Shown piece by piece: positions 46,720 through 58,320 of a stretch of DNA of 64,000 bases. Position 1 is the stretch's first letter. The number at the start of each line of letters is the position of its first letter. The translations under genes and the position numbers were made by a program. Origin of the DNA: Prosopocoilus inquinatus (Eukaryota > Arthropoda > Insecta > Coleoptera > Lucanidae); NCBI GenBank assembly GCA_036172665.1, contig CM069872.1:52996101-53060100 (forward strand), in the 5' to 3' direction. Under the pieces are notes generated by a model. That model did no database searches. It had not been told where the DNA came from and saw only the letters and a list, made by a program, of their open reading frames with translations.

Positions 46720-47200
46720 CTTGAAAGTCCATGGAGGTGAAATTGTCTATAAGCATAACGCCCTTAGTAATTACTGAACAGACGCCATATTGCCGCGTTC
46801 ATAACAACATAACCTCAAAATATTGTTTACATCTTCGATCTTCGTTAATAAAAGATAGTAATTAATGAGCGATGAGAATTACTACAGGATTTCCAGGTGA
46901 AAATTTCTATATTAAAGCTAATTTGCAGGTGTTTATGATTAATTTAGTAAAGGAGGAAAATGCGAAAGTCAGCGGAAGCTTCGCTTGCTTACTGCAAGAG
47001 GTGTTAGAAACGTTTCAAACTGTGAGATTGGGCTTCAACGTGGTCAGCTGGAATGAAAAAGGAGCAGACTTGTTACCAGGACAACACGCAAACCCCAAAC
47101 TCGTCTGAAAATCTGTTTTGTTGAGTCTGCCTTCAATCCTCCCCTAATGAAGTGGTCAGGTGTGGAACGTAGAGTCTTTCTGAAAGAATTTGAATCACTT
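46720..47200 (+). pseudogene. decayed NTPCR copy lacking the P-loop
   Basis: Matches 50530-51060 from upstream sequence (ACATAACCTCAAAATA before a TTGTTTACATC tract) through exon 1 (ATGAGC at about 46866), exon 2 (AAGGAGGAAAATGCGAAAGTC, TTCAACGTGGTCA), intron 2 and part of exon 3 (GAATTTGAA-CAC). The start of exon 2 that encodes the Walker A Lys is deleted. Introns and upstream DNA are kept, so it arose by DNA duplication, not retrocopying. It lies about 3.8 kb upstream of the intact gene in the same orientation. Confidence 0.85.
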
Positions 47201-47610
47201 TTTGTTCTGCATGATTGGGGGCACTGAAAAACTATGTCGGTTGTAAGTGCAGAGCAAATTGCAAGTCGTTTGTGAATAAAAATGACCCCGGTGGAATGTA
47301 GAGTCGTTCCAAAGGAATTTGAAGCACTTTTTCTTCTGCATGATTGGGGTCACTGAAAAACCACGCCAGTCGTAAAACCAGAGCAAATTGCAAGTCTTTG
47401 TGAATAAAAATGGCCCCTAGAAACATTTTTCTGGTGGTACATCCATACTTACACGTGTTTCTTCTGATTGATTAATATTCCTTTGCCCTTTGCATGATTT
47501 GGGGGACTAAGAAAACCATGCCTGTCTACCGGTCATAAGTGCAGATCATTTGTGAATAAAAATGATGGCCCCGAGGTGCCTCCCTGGTACTTCACTCCCA
47601 CTACAATACG
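47155..47610 (-). repeat. 129-bp duplication carrying RT-like relics
   Basis: GTAGAGTC occurs at 47169 and 47298, and the 129-bp units include AAATTGCAAGTC, GTTTGTGAATAAAAATG and a GATTGGGG.CACTGAAAAAC phrase. The minus strand reads IPPGSFLFTNDLQFAL in one unit, similar to the reverse-transcriptase relic at 46150. A third relic follows near 47530. Confidence 0.6.
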
Positions 47611-47689
47611 TTTTTTAAGGAAAAGGAAGAGTTCTTGGCGCCTTTTATTTTGCATAGGGTAACAAATTTCTGTTGGCCTTCGTTCGAAA

Positions 47690-47916
47690 GCAAAAAAATG
47701 GCAGGCAATTACAGTTTCCTGTAATTTTTCTTTCTCTGGAAAAGGTTGGCACTGTTTAAGTACGACTTCCGAAGGTTTCGCAAAAGTCTTGAACTTGTAC
47801 GATACTGAAGGCTCAGAATTTTTTAATTCACCTTCACCTGCGAAGTCGTATTTAAACAGTACTTACCATTTTGGAGAAAGAAAATTTACAGGAAACTGTA
47901 ACTAATTCCATTTTGC
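47690..47916. mobile_element. foldback (inverted-repeat) element
   Basis: The left arm GCAAAAAAATGGCAGGCAAT...AAGTACGACTT and right arm AAGTCGTATTTAAACAG...CCATTTTGC are inverted copies of about 75 bp around a loop near 47790-47840. A related half-copy lies at 54240-54350. Confidence 0.65.
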
Positions 47917-48731
47917 TTTCAACTGTAATTTCAAAGAAATGCCGTTTTTTTTTTAATTTATTTATTTGGGGGAAGTGAGTTAGGGACTTCTTGTTGTCAA
48001 GTCCAGAGGTATTAATTGCGTTATTTTGTTTGTGTTATTTGTTAAAGTGTGTGTTATCACATCAAATTTAGTATCTAATAATTCCATCAGCAGTTCAATG
48101 GCACGTTTCTATAAAATAGATTCCTCTTCTCTTTGAAAATTAAACATGTATGTACAGCTTCGAGCATTAAATCTTGCTCGTCACTATGTCAATCAAAAAC
48201 GTCAGTTTTAATTCCTAAATAAAAAAAAATAAAAAAGGAAAGAATTATTACGATGTGTAACTGATGGAGAGTGATGGAAAACGTTTTCTTTTAATAAGGC
48301 CAAAATTGCGCTGCTGCTTTGTAAGCGAACGATCCGACGACTGCACATTCGAAGCCCCCAAAATTCAGCACCGAATTTCCCACGCGCAAATAATCAACCC
48401 CCCCCCCCCCTGGAAAGCGACGACGAATGCTGCCGAGCCCCCTCGCAAATTCGAAAACGCTGAATCGCCGCCGGCCATAAATATCGGGGCGATATTTTTA
48501 GAAAATCTATTGATTTTCCTCTGTGTGCCGCTTCGTTATTAACATATTATATTGGCTACGTATACATATACAATGTGTTTTGATTTCACCAAAAAGAAAA
48601 AAAAAAGGTACAAGAGGAATGAAGTTGTAATAAAATAAAGAGGGGCTGCGTTCCTCGTCGCGCTCGTGAGGGTGAATTTAATTAATATCATTATTTTTTA
48701 ATTATGTAAGTAATTTGTTGTCTACGCTTTC
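47917..48731. other. intergenic, nothing recognised
   Basis: The 92-codon + frame at 48264-48542 lacks motifs. A poly-C run is near 48402. Confidence 0.35.
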
Positions 48732-48818
48732 AGTATTTCAATTCGAATGTAGTAGAAGCTACGCCCAGCAGCAACGTGAACTACTCTTCAGTTGCCCAAC
48801 ACGAACTATACACGTTAT
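48732..48818 (+). other. candidate terminal coding exon
   Basis: An ACGCTTTCAG acceptor is followed by an open frame of 28 codons (YFNSNVVEATPSSNVNYSSV, then AQHELYTL) and TGA. It is phase 0 at its start, which matches the end of the candidate microexon at 32018-32040. The following 1.2 kb to about 49910 is AT-rich with AATAAATTATTATAC near its end, suitable for a 3' UTR. The protein is not recognised. Confidence 0.4.
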
Positions 48819-49180
48819 GACGACATGCAAGGGCTCGCCGTCAGGCGGCGCAATCTACTTCAAGCAGCACATGTAGAGTCCTCCGCTCGTGTTCACCTAC
48901 CCCAAGTACTCTAAGGGTGGCATAGCAGTCCGCTGCTGCAATTGTATAATAATTGTTACACCCCCCCGTGAACAACAGTATTATTAATTCAAGTGCGCGA
49001 GACACTAAAATAAACTTTGATAAAATAAGGGAACCCCATGCTCACTTCTTTTAAATACTCATCCTAATAATATGTATACTTTTTTTTCAATTGATGTAAA
49101 CTATCTACATTTTAAATAATTAAGTATTATTACAACAAAGAGAATTACATTACCTAGTATATCGTTTTTTTTTTTTTTTT
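48819..49180 (+). other. possible 3' UTR of the candidate gene
   Basis: Non-coding sequence after the candidate stop, with a poly-C run near 48960. No independent gene. Confidence 0.3.
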
Positions 49181-49355
49181 GTAATTCGAAGAGTACTTTG
49201 AAATTTTGGCGCCACGCTAAACACGAGCTTTGTCATTGGTCAAGTTTAAGAGCTTTGTTGTCATTGGTCAATTCCAACCAGCTAAACTACCAATGATAAA
49301 GCTCGGTATTAGCGCGGCGCCAAAATCTCTTTTCAGTGCTCCTCCGACGAATTAC
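49181..49355. mobile_element. inverted-repeat MITE
   Basis: GTAATTCG at the left and CGAATTAC at the right bound inner inverted pairs TTTTGGCGCCACGCTAA / TTAGCGCGGCGCCAAAA and GAGCTTTGTCATTGGT / ACCAATGATAAAGCTC. It is 175 bp and non-coding. Confidence 0.7.
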
Positions 49356-50674
49356 AAAACGAATAAATAAATAAACAGAGTATAAATTAGTTCGTCCTGA
49401 ATAATTTTCAAACTGTGATACTTTAAGTAAAATGAATGAGTGTGTATTAATTAAGGTTGTAAGTACTTATTAAATTAAATCTCGTTATTACGTAGGGCAA
49501 TGTATTTTTATATCCGGCGATTAACAAGATCTATTTTATATTTAAGGCAGTTAAATAATATATAAATGTTGATGTTATAATGTTAAAACGTGTACTATAT
49601 ATTTTGTATTTGTGTTCACTGTTCGAGGGTTAATTTATTATGTATTTAAGTTGTCTTACTATTACTCAAATGGTCCTAGTCAATTATTGCTAACTGTTGA
49701 ATCTGTTGTTTTTTTTTTTTTGTTTTTGTTGTTCCTCTCGATTCTCACTCACGAAGGTGTTTAGTGTGTTATTTTTCGAAGCTAATCATAATGAATATAA
49801 ATATCGTACAATCACTTTATTGATCTGTGTTAATTGAATCTGATCTGAAAGTTTAAAAGACAAATGATAATGACTGGAATAATAAATTATTATACTATAA
49901 ATGTATATACCCGAGTGTTTCTTTCGTTTCACTTCTTTTCTAAATGAAATTATTACTTTTCAGAATTAATTATAAGCGCAGTTTTGATGATAATTGAATG
50001 TGGCCGAGAATCTAGGAAGCGAAAACTTTTAATGAGGCAGGGCCGGGGGGTGTAGAATATTAAATAAAGCCGGCGTGTGAAGTTTATCGATTATTCTTTA
50101 ATTACGGGGCGCGAGACTCATGTGTCACCGTTAGTATCATCATCATCAAGGCTCAAATAAGTCGGAAACGTTTTAAAAATTAAAACGGGGTGGCTCGCAC
50201 CAGTTATTAATTAATCAATACCTTGAAATATTTAATAATTAAACGAGTAAGTAATGATTAAATTACTGAGCGAAGGAGAAATAATACGTGTATTTATCTT
50301 TGTTACAAAAACCTAACCTTCAGCTTTCCTTATTTATTGATTTTTTTTTGTTGTTATTACACGTAATCTGACGTTCCTAAATTTTGATTTCTTTACAACG
50401 AATTATATTAAAAGAATTTATCTCCATTATTTCGACTTCGAAGGTACTACAGAATGGTAATCCTAAATTAATCCTATTTAATTAGTGTCCCAAAATAATA
50501 AACTGACGGTCTATATGTGGAAAGTCCAGGGGGTATCCAATTGTCTATATGTATAAAGTCCTTGGTTATTGAATTGACGTTATGCAGCGCCCTCTTCGCT
50601 TATTCGAAGATGGCGTTGCGTTATAATCGAACATAACCTCAAAATAGTTGTTTACATCGTTATTAATAATAATA
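49356..50674. other. intergenic; NTPCR upstream region
   Basis: AT-rich. The last ~150 bp before the NTPCR start is duplicated upstream of the decayed copy (46720-46865) and presumably contains the promoter. No TATA box is evident. Confidence 0.4.
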
Positions 50675-51468
50675 ATGAGCAAGAATCACATTTTAATTAC
50701 AGGTTTACCAGGTAAAAAGCTCCTTAAAATAATCTGCAAGTGTTAATTTATTGAAGACGGGGAATTTTAGGCGTGGGTAAAACCACGTTGATCAAGAAAA
50801 TCGTGGCGCAACTGAAGGAGGAAAACGTGAAAGTCGGGGGCTTCTACACGGAAGAAATTAGGAACGATTCGAACGCTAGGATCGGCTTCGACGTGGTCAC
50901 TCTCGAAGGAAAAAGGGGCAAGCTTGCCAGGACGACGTACAAACCCCCAAACTAGCTTTCCAAACTCATCTTAAAACCTGTTTTGTAGAGACCGCGTTGC
51001 CCCTAACGAACTGACCAGATGCAGAGTCGGACAGTATGTTGTCTTCCCCAAAGAATTTGAAGCACTAGTGCTGCCGCTGTTTCAAGTAAATCATTTACAG
51101 GCAGACCCCTTATTATAATGTACATATTTATTTACGATAGGCAAAAGAGCAGAAGGTTTTCGTGCTGGATGAAATCGGCAAAATGGAATTGTTCAGCGAC
51201 CCGTTTAAAAAATCAGTCGAGGACGCCTTTAAGTCGTCGAATACTTTAATATTGGCCACCGTACCGGTTCCTAAAGGGCGACCTATACCACTTATCGAAA
51301 CACTTAGAAATAATCCAGACTGCCGCCTAATAACAGTATGTATTTCTGCCTTAAGGGGGCTCATGATTTTTTGATGATGCGAGTCTTTAATGCAAGTGTG
51401 TTTTTCAGGTTGATAAAAGTAACAGGAATAAATTACTGCCGGAAATTCTAAAAGAAATGGTGCTTTAA
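50675..51468 (+). CDS. NTPCR: nucleoside-triphosphatase, cancer-related (NTPCR/THEP1)
   Basis: Five exons give 184 aa, close to the 190 of human NTPCR: 50675-50711, 50771-50936, 50989-51085, 51141-51335 and 51409-51468. All phases agree. The intron 2 donor (GTACAA) is non-ideal but keeps the frame as LARTTDRVAPNELTRCRVG. The Walker A motif GLPGVGKTT is at residues 10-18, then GFYTEEIR and IGFDVVTL. The Walker B segment VFVLDEIGKMEL is at 106-117, then VPVPKGRP and a C-terminal NKLLPEIL. The family hydrolyses NTPs with broad base specificity and low turnover; its cellular role is unclear. The gene is convergent with WDR46, about 250 bp apart. A decayed copy sits 3.8 kb upstream. Confidence 0.93.
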
Positions 51469-51721
51469 CGCGTTTAAAAAACGAAAGCTGTTGTGTATGT
51501 AATGTGATTTTGTTTTTGTGAATAAAAGTCGCAATTTTTATGTTGCAAATAATTGCATCGTTTGATTTCATGATGATTAGAAAGAAGCTGGCAAAAGACT
51601 TAATAATATTAGAGCGAGCGAAAGGGGATGAGGCGTAAGAGAAGGCGGGAGAGAAGCAAAGCAAATGTGAATATCTGGCTTTATGTTTAACAAAACTTTA
51701 TTTGATTATTAAATAAACCAC

Positions 51722-54070
51722 TTATTTTTTAGGTGTAAACCTATCTAAGATACTCGTTGGCCCCGAAGACTTCCCTTTTTGCTCGGGCTTACCATCTGCA
51801 AGCTTCTTTACCTCTTTATAGTTCTTTATAAATACCTGAAATAACTCTTGCGTGATTGTGATTAAAGTCTGCGTGAAACACAAATTACCTTCTTGGCCTG
51901 TTCTCGAACGATTTTCTTATTTTTGGCTGCCTTAACGGAACCTCCCCTGCCTTTCGCCTTATTCCTCGGCTCATAATTTATTTTCGGCGGCTTTACATAC
52001 TAAAAACCTTTCGCTCGTAACTTTCTCCTACAATAAAAACGAGCAATCTCACCAGTAATTTCTTCTTCGCTTCGATCTTGTCTTGAAGAGTCGAGACATC
52101 GACTTCGGCTATCGTCGTCGGATCCAAGGAAATAAGATCCGAAGGAATCTGGAACACGCTCGGAACTTGTTTTGTCTTGCTTCAGTAATAAAGCGGCATT
52201 AAATTACCTTTTCGAGAAGCGCTTTAACTTCGGCTTCCCGTCTTTGAGACTTTGCCTGGTACGGATTGGCCTCTAAACCGTCGAAGTTAGGTTCGCCTGC
52301 TCCGGGGATCAAGAGACTTGCGAAACCGTGATCAGTAGCAACGCCGAGCACATCCTCGAAAGGACAAAAGTTTAAGTTACCCACAGAGCAGTTGAATCGG
52401 TGTCGAATGTACGGGCGCTTGGCCGACCTTACGCAACAGTCTCTGTAAAAAGGGGGATGAATTAATTTTGATTAGAAAACTTAAGCGTTTGCGTACCTGT
52501 ATACTTCAACTAGGTTCCCCATCGCCACGGCAAGCAGATTTCTCTGCGAGAAAGCCAGATTGTTCGCCGCTGAACGCAAGATATACGTCTGCGTCGGCCC
52601 TTCCAATTTCCTTACGTCCCATATTTTCAGGGTTCGATCGGTAGCAGCCGTGGCCAAGTACGTGCCTTTGGGGTCAACGTGCAAGGCAGTCATGGCAGCC
52701 TTATGGCACAACATTTTAGCTACCGGCTCTCTGGAATTCGGCACCCACATTGAAACGACACCTTTAGCATGGCCGAGACAGAGAACCGCATTGTAGGGGT
52801 TCTGAGCCAACATGTTTAATCGGCCTAAATTCGTATTGTACTGTATGACTAGTTGTCCGATGGAGATGTCCAACCAACTTAAATAACCTGCTTCGCTCTA
52901 AAAGTTCAAGTAAACGGTTTTAAAACCACTCAACATTTCACTATCGATTGATAATTTGTCTCATAAGGAGTGAAAAAAAAAACTTCAGATTAAAAGTTTG
53001 CTTGAAAATAGTAATTAATAAAAAGTAGCAAGAATAAAAACGCCTACCGCAGATGCCAGTAGAAAGTGATAGGGCAAAAACTCCATCCTGGAGACCCTAT
53101 GCAATCGTTTGATGCAGTGCAGCTCAATTCCTTGATGGTCATAAATGTAAACCCATTCTTTCTGAGCGACCGCGAACATAGTCTCTAAATGCAGCCAACA
53201 TATGTCGTGCACCGATTCCATCACGTTCAGTTCACAATGTAATTTTTTCGTCATCCAATCGAAAGCAGCGACGTGTCCCTTCTTTCCGCCGAGAAGCAAA
53301 TGCCTCCCATTACGCGTGTACCTCATTCTGTACGGCCCGAAGTCCCTTAAGTGCAATTCAAAGTGTTTAGTCGCCGCCGCTATATCGACGCTCTCGACAA
53401 TTTGTCGTTGGGTGAATTGGGTCGTTGTTTCGCCGGCATCTGCTTGCAAGTAACTGAAACGAGGTAAGCACCGTGAAACAAGAGTCACTCATTAAAATTG
53501 AATCTAAAGGGCTTAATTAGATCAGTATTCAATCAAATGCTTTTGGACTGATTGCATCGGTATCCAATCAAACACCTTTACATTCAATTACAATCCATTT
53601 TAATGAGCGAAAGTTCATGGCTAAGATATACTCACCCGGCATCTTCCGTGAGTAAGATTTCGTTACGAGCAGCGTGCTCGTTGGAAAATTTAATGTTCCT
53701 TTCTTTGTTTTCAAACTTCTTTCTGTGTATTCCTGTTCGCAGGCCCTTGCCGGTCATGCCATCGCCTCGACTGTGTTTTTCCAGTAAGTGTTCGGGTAAA
53801 GGAGCTCGCCCGGGGTATTTCGGATTAGGATTTGGCATTCGCTTAGGTTTTCTCGCCTGAGAATCCGCATGGCGTCTGCCCCAGACGCCGCGTTTCACTT
53901 TTACTTCGTAAACGAGTTCGGCGTCGCTTGGCTCTTTCGCTTTGGACGATTTCTTCTTAACGCTCGGTGCATCTTCTGAATCATCCTCGTGGAAATATCT
54001 CGTTACCTAAAGTAATTTACGTATAAAAAAATCGATTAAATTAACTGTTGTTTATGTTTACTTTTCCCAT
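51722..54070 (-). CDS. WDR46: WD repeat-containing protein 46 (BING4)
   Basis: Eight exons: 54062-54070, 53636-54006, 53048-53453, 52497-52897, 52208-52442, 52053-52148, 51889-51999 and 51722-51835. Phases all agree and give 580 aa, against about 610 in human. The first exon codes only MGK. The conserved core includes [42 protein letters not shown], then a WD unit with TLKIWDVRK. The BING4 C-terminal block is [16 protein letters not shown] with [15 protein letters not shown] and EVKALLEKV. The C-terminus is Lys-rich. The protein is a nucleolar scaffold for small-subunit rRNA processing (Utp7 in yeast). An AATAAA-type signal on the minus strand lies near 51692, just past the stop. No defect was seen. 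Confidence 0.95.
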
Positions 54071-54914
54071 TTTACACGGAATCAAAATTTGTAGGTTATG
54101 TTGTAAGAGCAACACGTGCGGCTGTACGGCGAACTATCAAATTCAGTGTCGCCAATCACTGATGACTGTTTCACATTAGAAAAATATTCACCAGATCCTA
54201 TCTTTTTTTCAAAATAGCATGAGATTTTATGTACAAATTTGTCAAATTTAGAAGATTTCAGAATTGTAAAATGTCACCTGTGAAGCCGTACTTAAATAAT
54301 GCCGTAAATTACAGGAATCTGTTTTTCGTCCACCATTTTGTTGCTCTCAACTGTTACGTTTCTTGACGATTTTGTATTAATTCACCTGTAAATGTCATTT
54401 TCTCCTAGTAAATAACTTTATATAGCCACAAACGCCTTCTTTTATAAAAATAAACGGCACAACGTAAAGTTACTAAAAGGAAAATTGGTGTACGGACTTT
54501 TTCACGTCATCTCATGATTTGCGATCAGTGCTGCCATCGGCTTCAAAGTTAAAACGCTAACGCTGACTGATTACCTGTTTGGAAATTTCCAAATTTCAGT
54601 GACCTTCCACATTTTGCCTCAAAATAAAGAAGGAAATTGAAATATTTGGCAACTGCACAATTAATTTAGATTCCAAAGTCAAAGCAAATTGTTATCTTTG
54701 AGCTTGTCAGTCTTTTGTGAAATTCTAAGTGCCACCCACAGATGAGGCTGTTTAGGAAAATTTGTTTTTTTTTCTATGTATCCTTGTCGCACAATAATCT
54801 CGTCTAGGGATTAAAAAAACGCAGTCGAAAGTTTGTTAATCAAGGTGACGTTTCACAAATGGCATCTTACTATGGTTACGGAGAATAACATAATCTAGTA
54901 CATTTTTAACTAGA
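54071..54914. other. WDR46 upstream region; foldback half-copy
   Basis: Includes the presumed WDR46 promoter. At 54240-54350 it carries a diverged right half of the foldback element of 47690-47916 (GTACTTAAATAATGCCGTAA, then CACCATTTTGTTGC). Nothing else is recognised. Confidence 0.45.
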
Positions 54915-54922
54915 CAGTCAAC

Positions 54923-54949
54923 CAACGAGGTAAAAGAGAGAGGAGGGAA
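54923..54949 (+). repeat. P-element left terminal inverted repeat
   Basis: 27-bp end starting CAACGAGGTAAAAGAG, perfectly inverted at 58294-58320. It begins with CA as in Drosophila P. Confidence 0.95.
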
Positions 54950-55174
54950 CGTAATCAGGTGGAATATAAGTGAAATACGTGACGGAAGGAGCCATTTTAA
55001 AAACCACGTTGAGTTGGTCAGTTATAACCTACATATAAGAGCGTATTGTTTATTGTTTGCGTTGTTTAACAAAATCAGTGTTGTACAGCAAGTAATTGTA
55101 AATAGTTGTAAAGTAGTAAAAAAAAGTTTCTGTTGATAGTTGTGAAAATTAAACTGCATCTAAAAGATACAAGA

Positions 55175-58065
55175 ATGGTGAGTTGTGTTGCTTGTGGTTT
55201 GTCACATAACGCCCGCAAAATAGGAATTACATTTCACCGGTAAGTTATGCACTATATTTTCTTTTTATACTCAATGGCTTTCGGCTACAGATATATAAAA
55301 GGGTTCGCAGTTTGAAATAATATATTTCTTTTTCTTATTGTGGGCTATTTATGATGTATTTATATACAGAAACCATGTTCAGTTTTGGGTTATAAACTTA
55401 CAGGTTTCCAAAAAAGCCAGAGCTATATGAAGCGTGGGTTAAGTTTGTAAATAAATCAACAACAAGTATTCCAAAGTTTGGCGTCCTCTGTTCTCTGCAT
55501 TTCGAAGACTCAGAGTTTGACAGATCAGCTTTCAAGGTACTTTTAAAGCCGAATGCTGTACCTTCAAAAGTTATAGAAAGGCGCAAATATGTAAGTATAC
55601 ACGTTTAAATCAGTTTCTGACATGCCATTTTCACTTTTTTTTTTAAACTTATTTGCAATTTGTAGGACAAAATATCTTCTGATGAAGTAACTCCTTCAGT
55701 TTCCAAAGAACATGGCCACAGTATATCTAGTACAGCATCAACAAGTGCCGAACCTATGGATGTACATCAGGAAACCCTGCACTCATTTGACAACCCAGAC
55801 AGCATTTCGGAAGTTTGTATCAGTACACAAAAAGAAGTGAAATTGCAACAGCAGATTCGACACCTGTCCAATATGAACTTAAAACAAGCACAGCAGATAC
55901 GACAATTGCAGAAACGTACATGGGTTCAAAAGAAACGTATATTTCAATTAACTTCTGCACTTAAAGAACTGGAGAAGAAAAATTTAGTCACGTCTGATCA
56001 AGTTAGTACTATAATGGGTGAGTTTGGGGAAAACAAAGATCTTATCACTCGGCTTTTCCGCAGAAGCACTGGAAGAAGCGTAGAGCGACGATATAGGCAA
56101 GATATACGGAAATTTGCAATAACATTACATTTCTTTTCTCCAAAAGCCTACAATTATGTTAGAGAACGTTTTCACAATTGTCTACCACATTCAAAAACAT
56201 TGTCAAAATGGTATTCTGTCGTTGATGCTGAACCAGGGATCACTAAAGAAACTTTAATTGTATTGGAGGACAAATGCAAACTGTCAGAAAAAAAATATAT
56301 ATGCTCTTTAGTGTTTGATGAAATGGCAATACGGGAGAAGATAGACTTTTGTGGTTCAAAGTACTATGGATTTGTTGAGTTCGGTGCTGAAGTTACAAAC
56401 AATAGTGAGGTTGCAAATAAAGCTCTTGTGTTTATGTTGGTTTGTATCAATGACTCATGGAAAGTACCTGTGGGATATTTTTTTGTGAATAGTGTAAATA
56501 GCCATCAGAAAGCAGAACTTTTGAAGCAGTGTGTAATGGCAGTACAAAAGTGTGGAATTGTAATAAGTAACATAACATTTGATGGGTGTCCTACCAATTT
56601 TACCATGTGTTCTCTTTTGGGAGCTGACTTATGGAATATTAATAAGTTAAGACCTGTTGTTAAAATAGACAATAATGAAATTTCTGTAATTCCTGATCCT
56701 TCACACATGGTGAAACTCGTTCGTAATTGTTTTGGTGAAAAGAAAAACATTGTTAATGGTGATGGTAATGTAATAAGTTTTGACTACTTAGAACGTCTTG
56801 TTAAGTTACAAGAAACAGAAGGACTGTGTTTAGCTAATAAGTTAAAGAAAAGACACATTAATTTTTTTATGCAAAAGATGAAAGTTAAATTAGCCACCCA
56901 ACTCTTTAGTAGATCTGTTGCCGATGCATTATGTTTTTGTAAAGAAGTTTTACATCTTTCAGAATTTCAAAATGTCGATGCAACAGTTGAGTTTATAACA
57001 ATCATAAATGATGCTTTTGATATCCTAAATTCACACAAATTGAGTGCATGGGATTTTAAGAAAGCTGTGTGCAAAGACAACATCGATGCAGTATCATCTT
57101 TCATATTACGTTTTCTTGCATACATACAGAAATTAAAATTGTTAGACGGTCGGCCAATTTTGCACTGTAATCGCAAAACGGGATTTTTGGGGATATGTAT
57201 TGCTCTAAAGTCATTGATATGTATATATAACAAATTTATTACAGCTCCCAGCCCTCTTTTACTATTTCTACCATTGTATAAGTGTTCTCAAGATCATTTA
57301 GAATTATTTTTTGGTTCAATTCGCTCACTTGGTGGCCATAATGACAATCCCAGTTGCCTGCAGTTTAGAAGTGCTTATAAGAAATTGCTTATACATTCCG
57401 AAGTGCGCGAGGGTGGCTGAGGTAACTGCATTCCGTTGCAGCAAATTAATATTTTAAATTGTGGTACGCAAAAGAAAGATGTGATTTCATCTATTAATGA
57501 AGCAAATGTTATTTATCATGCCAGTGAAGAAGCTTCTGAACGTAACGTATTAAATGAACATTGTTACGCCTTTCTTTGTAGTGCAAATAATTTATCAAAT
57601 TTTTCAGAACACGTAGTTACTTATATTGCTGGGTTTGTAGCAAACAAATTGAGTGATCGCATAAGATGTGAAACTTGTTTAATAGCTTTAGTTGCTGATA
57701 GAATTAATTTCTTACATAGTTTTATTGAATTGAAAGACAAAGGAGGATTGTCTTACCCATCTAAAGATGTCATTTATATATGTCTTGAAACGGAAAAAGT
57801 TCTACGACAGTCTCTTAAAACGTGTGGTATTAGAATTAATAGAGATAAAGTAGCAATAGCAGTTCTTCAACAATGTGCTCGATTTGCTTTTAAGACACTA
57901 CCTTATCATAATTTGAATGTTGTTGAGGATCATCAGGTACTATTAACCAAAGCAGTTATTAATAATTATTGCAATGTACGAATTCGTTATGCTTGTAACA
58001 ATGCAAAACCTGCGGAAACAATTCGTAGCCATTTTACGAATCTGATACAGTTTAGAGGTCAATAA
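55175..58065 (+). pseudogene. P-element/THAP transposase with one stop
   Basis: Three exons in phase: 55175-55239, 55404-55590 and 55666-58065, 884 codons in all. The THAP domain (residues 1-76) has C4, C7, C51, H54 and the AVPS end motif at 73-76, as in THAP9. A coiled-coil-like stretch follows (KLQQQIRHL and the region after it). Then comes the RNase H-like and GTP-binding core (SLVFDEMAIREK, ISNITFDGCPTNF, PDPSHMVKLVRNC) and the C-terminal zone (YIAGFVANKL with two Cys). TGA at 57418-57420 is codon 669, between EVREGG and GNCIPLQQ; both sides continue in the same frame. The transposase cuts and inserts P-type elements and uses GTP. A truncated 668-aa product would lose the C-terminal region. 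In Drosophila, truncated P proteins act as repressors; that role here is speculation. Confidence 0.92.
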
Positions 58066-58293
58066 AAATGTATATTGGTGTACGTTCAATTGTCAAAATT
58101 TATTTCAATGGCCTTGTGTAACATTAAGGTATAATTAAATACTCATATAAAAGTAAAATGAAGGTATATTACTTTTCCTACAATTTCTATCAAAATCCCA
58201 GTTTTAACACGCTTGTTACACCATTTCGCGCCTTCCCCCACCTAAATAAACCACTTATGATGCAATTCCGTCGCATGCAATTTCTTAACTAGA

Positions 58294-58320
58294 TTCCCTC
58301 CTCTCTCTTTTACCTCGTTG
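58294..58320 (-). repeat. P-element right terminal inverted repeat
   Basis: 27-bp end, the exact reverse complement of 54923-54949, followed directly by the target duplication CAGTCAAC. Confidence 0.95.

Larger units (their letters stand above)
54923..58320 (+). mobile_element. complete P-superfamily (THAP) transposon
   Basis: Terminal inverted repeats match for 27 bp, from CAACGAGGTAAAAGAGAGAG at the left end and its exact reverse complement at the right end. The 8 bases CAGTCAAC flank both sides (54915-54922 and 58321-58328), the expected P-type target duplication. The 3398-bp element holds one spliced transposase gene in + orientation (55175-58065). It sits in the space between WDR46 and MCM9. 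Perfect ends and target duplication indicate a recent insertion. Confidence 0.96.

Noticed and set aside
51128..51664. 178-codon minus-strand frame across NTPCR exon 4
   Set aside because: Antisense shadow of the NTPCR exons, which have clear family motifs on the + strand.
57421..57440. Possible 20-base intron removing sequence after the P transposase stop
   Set aside because: Far below any known insect intron length, and the stop itself precedes the GT.
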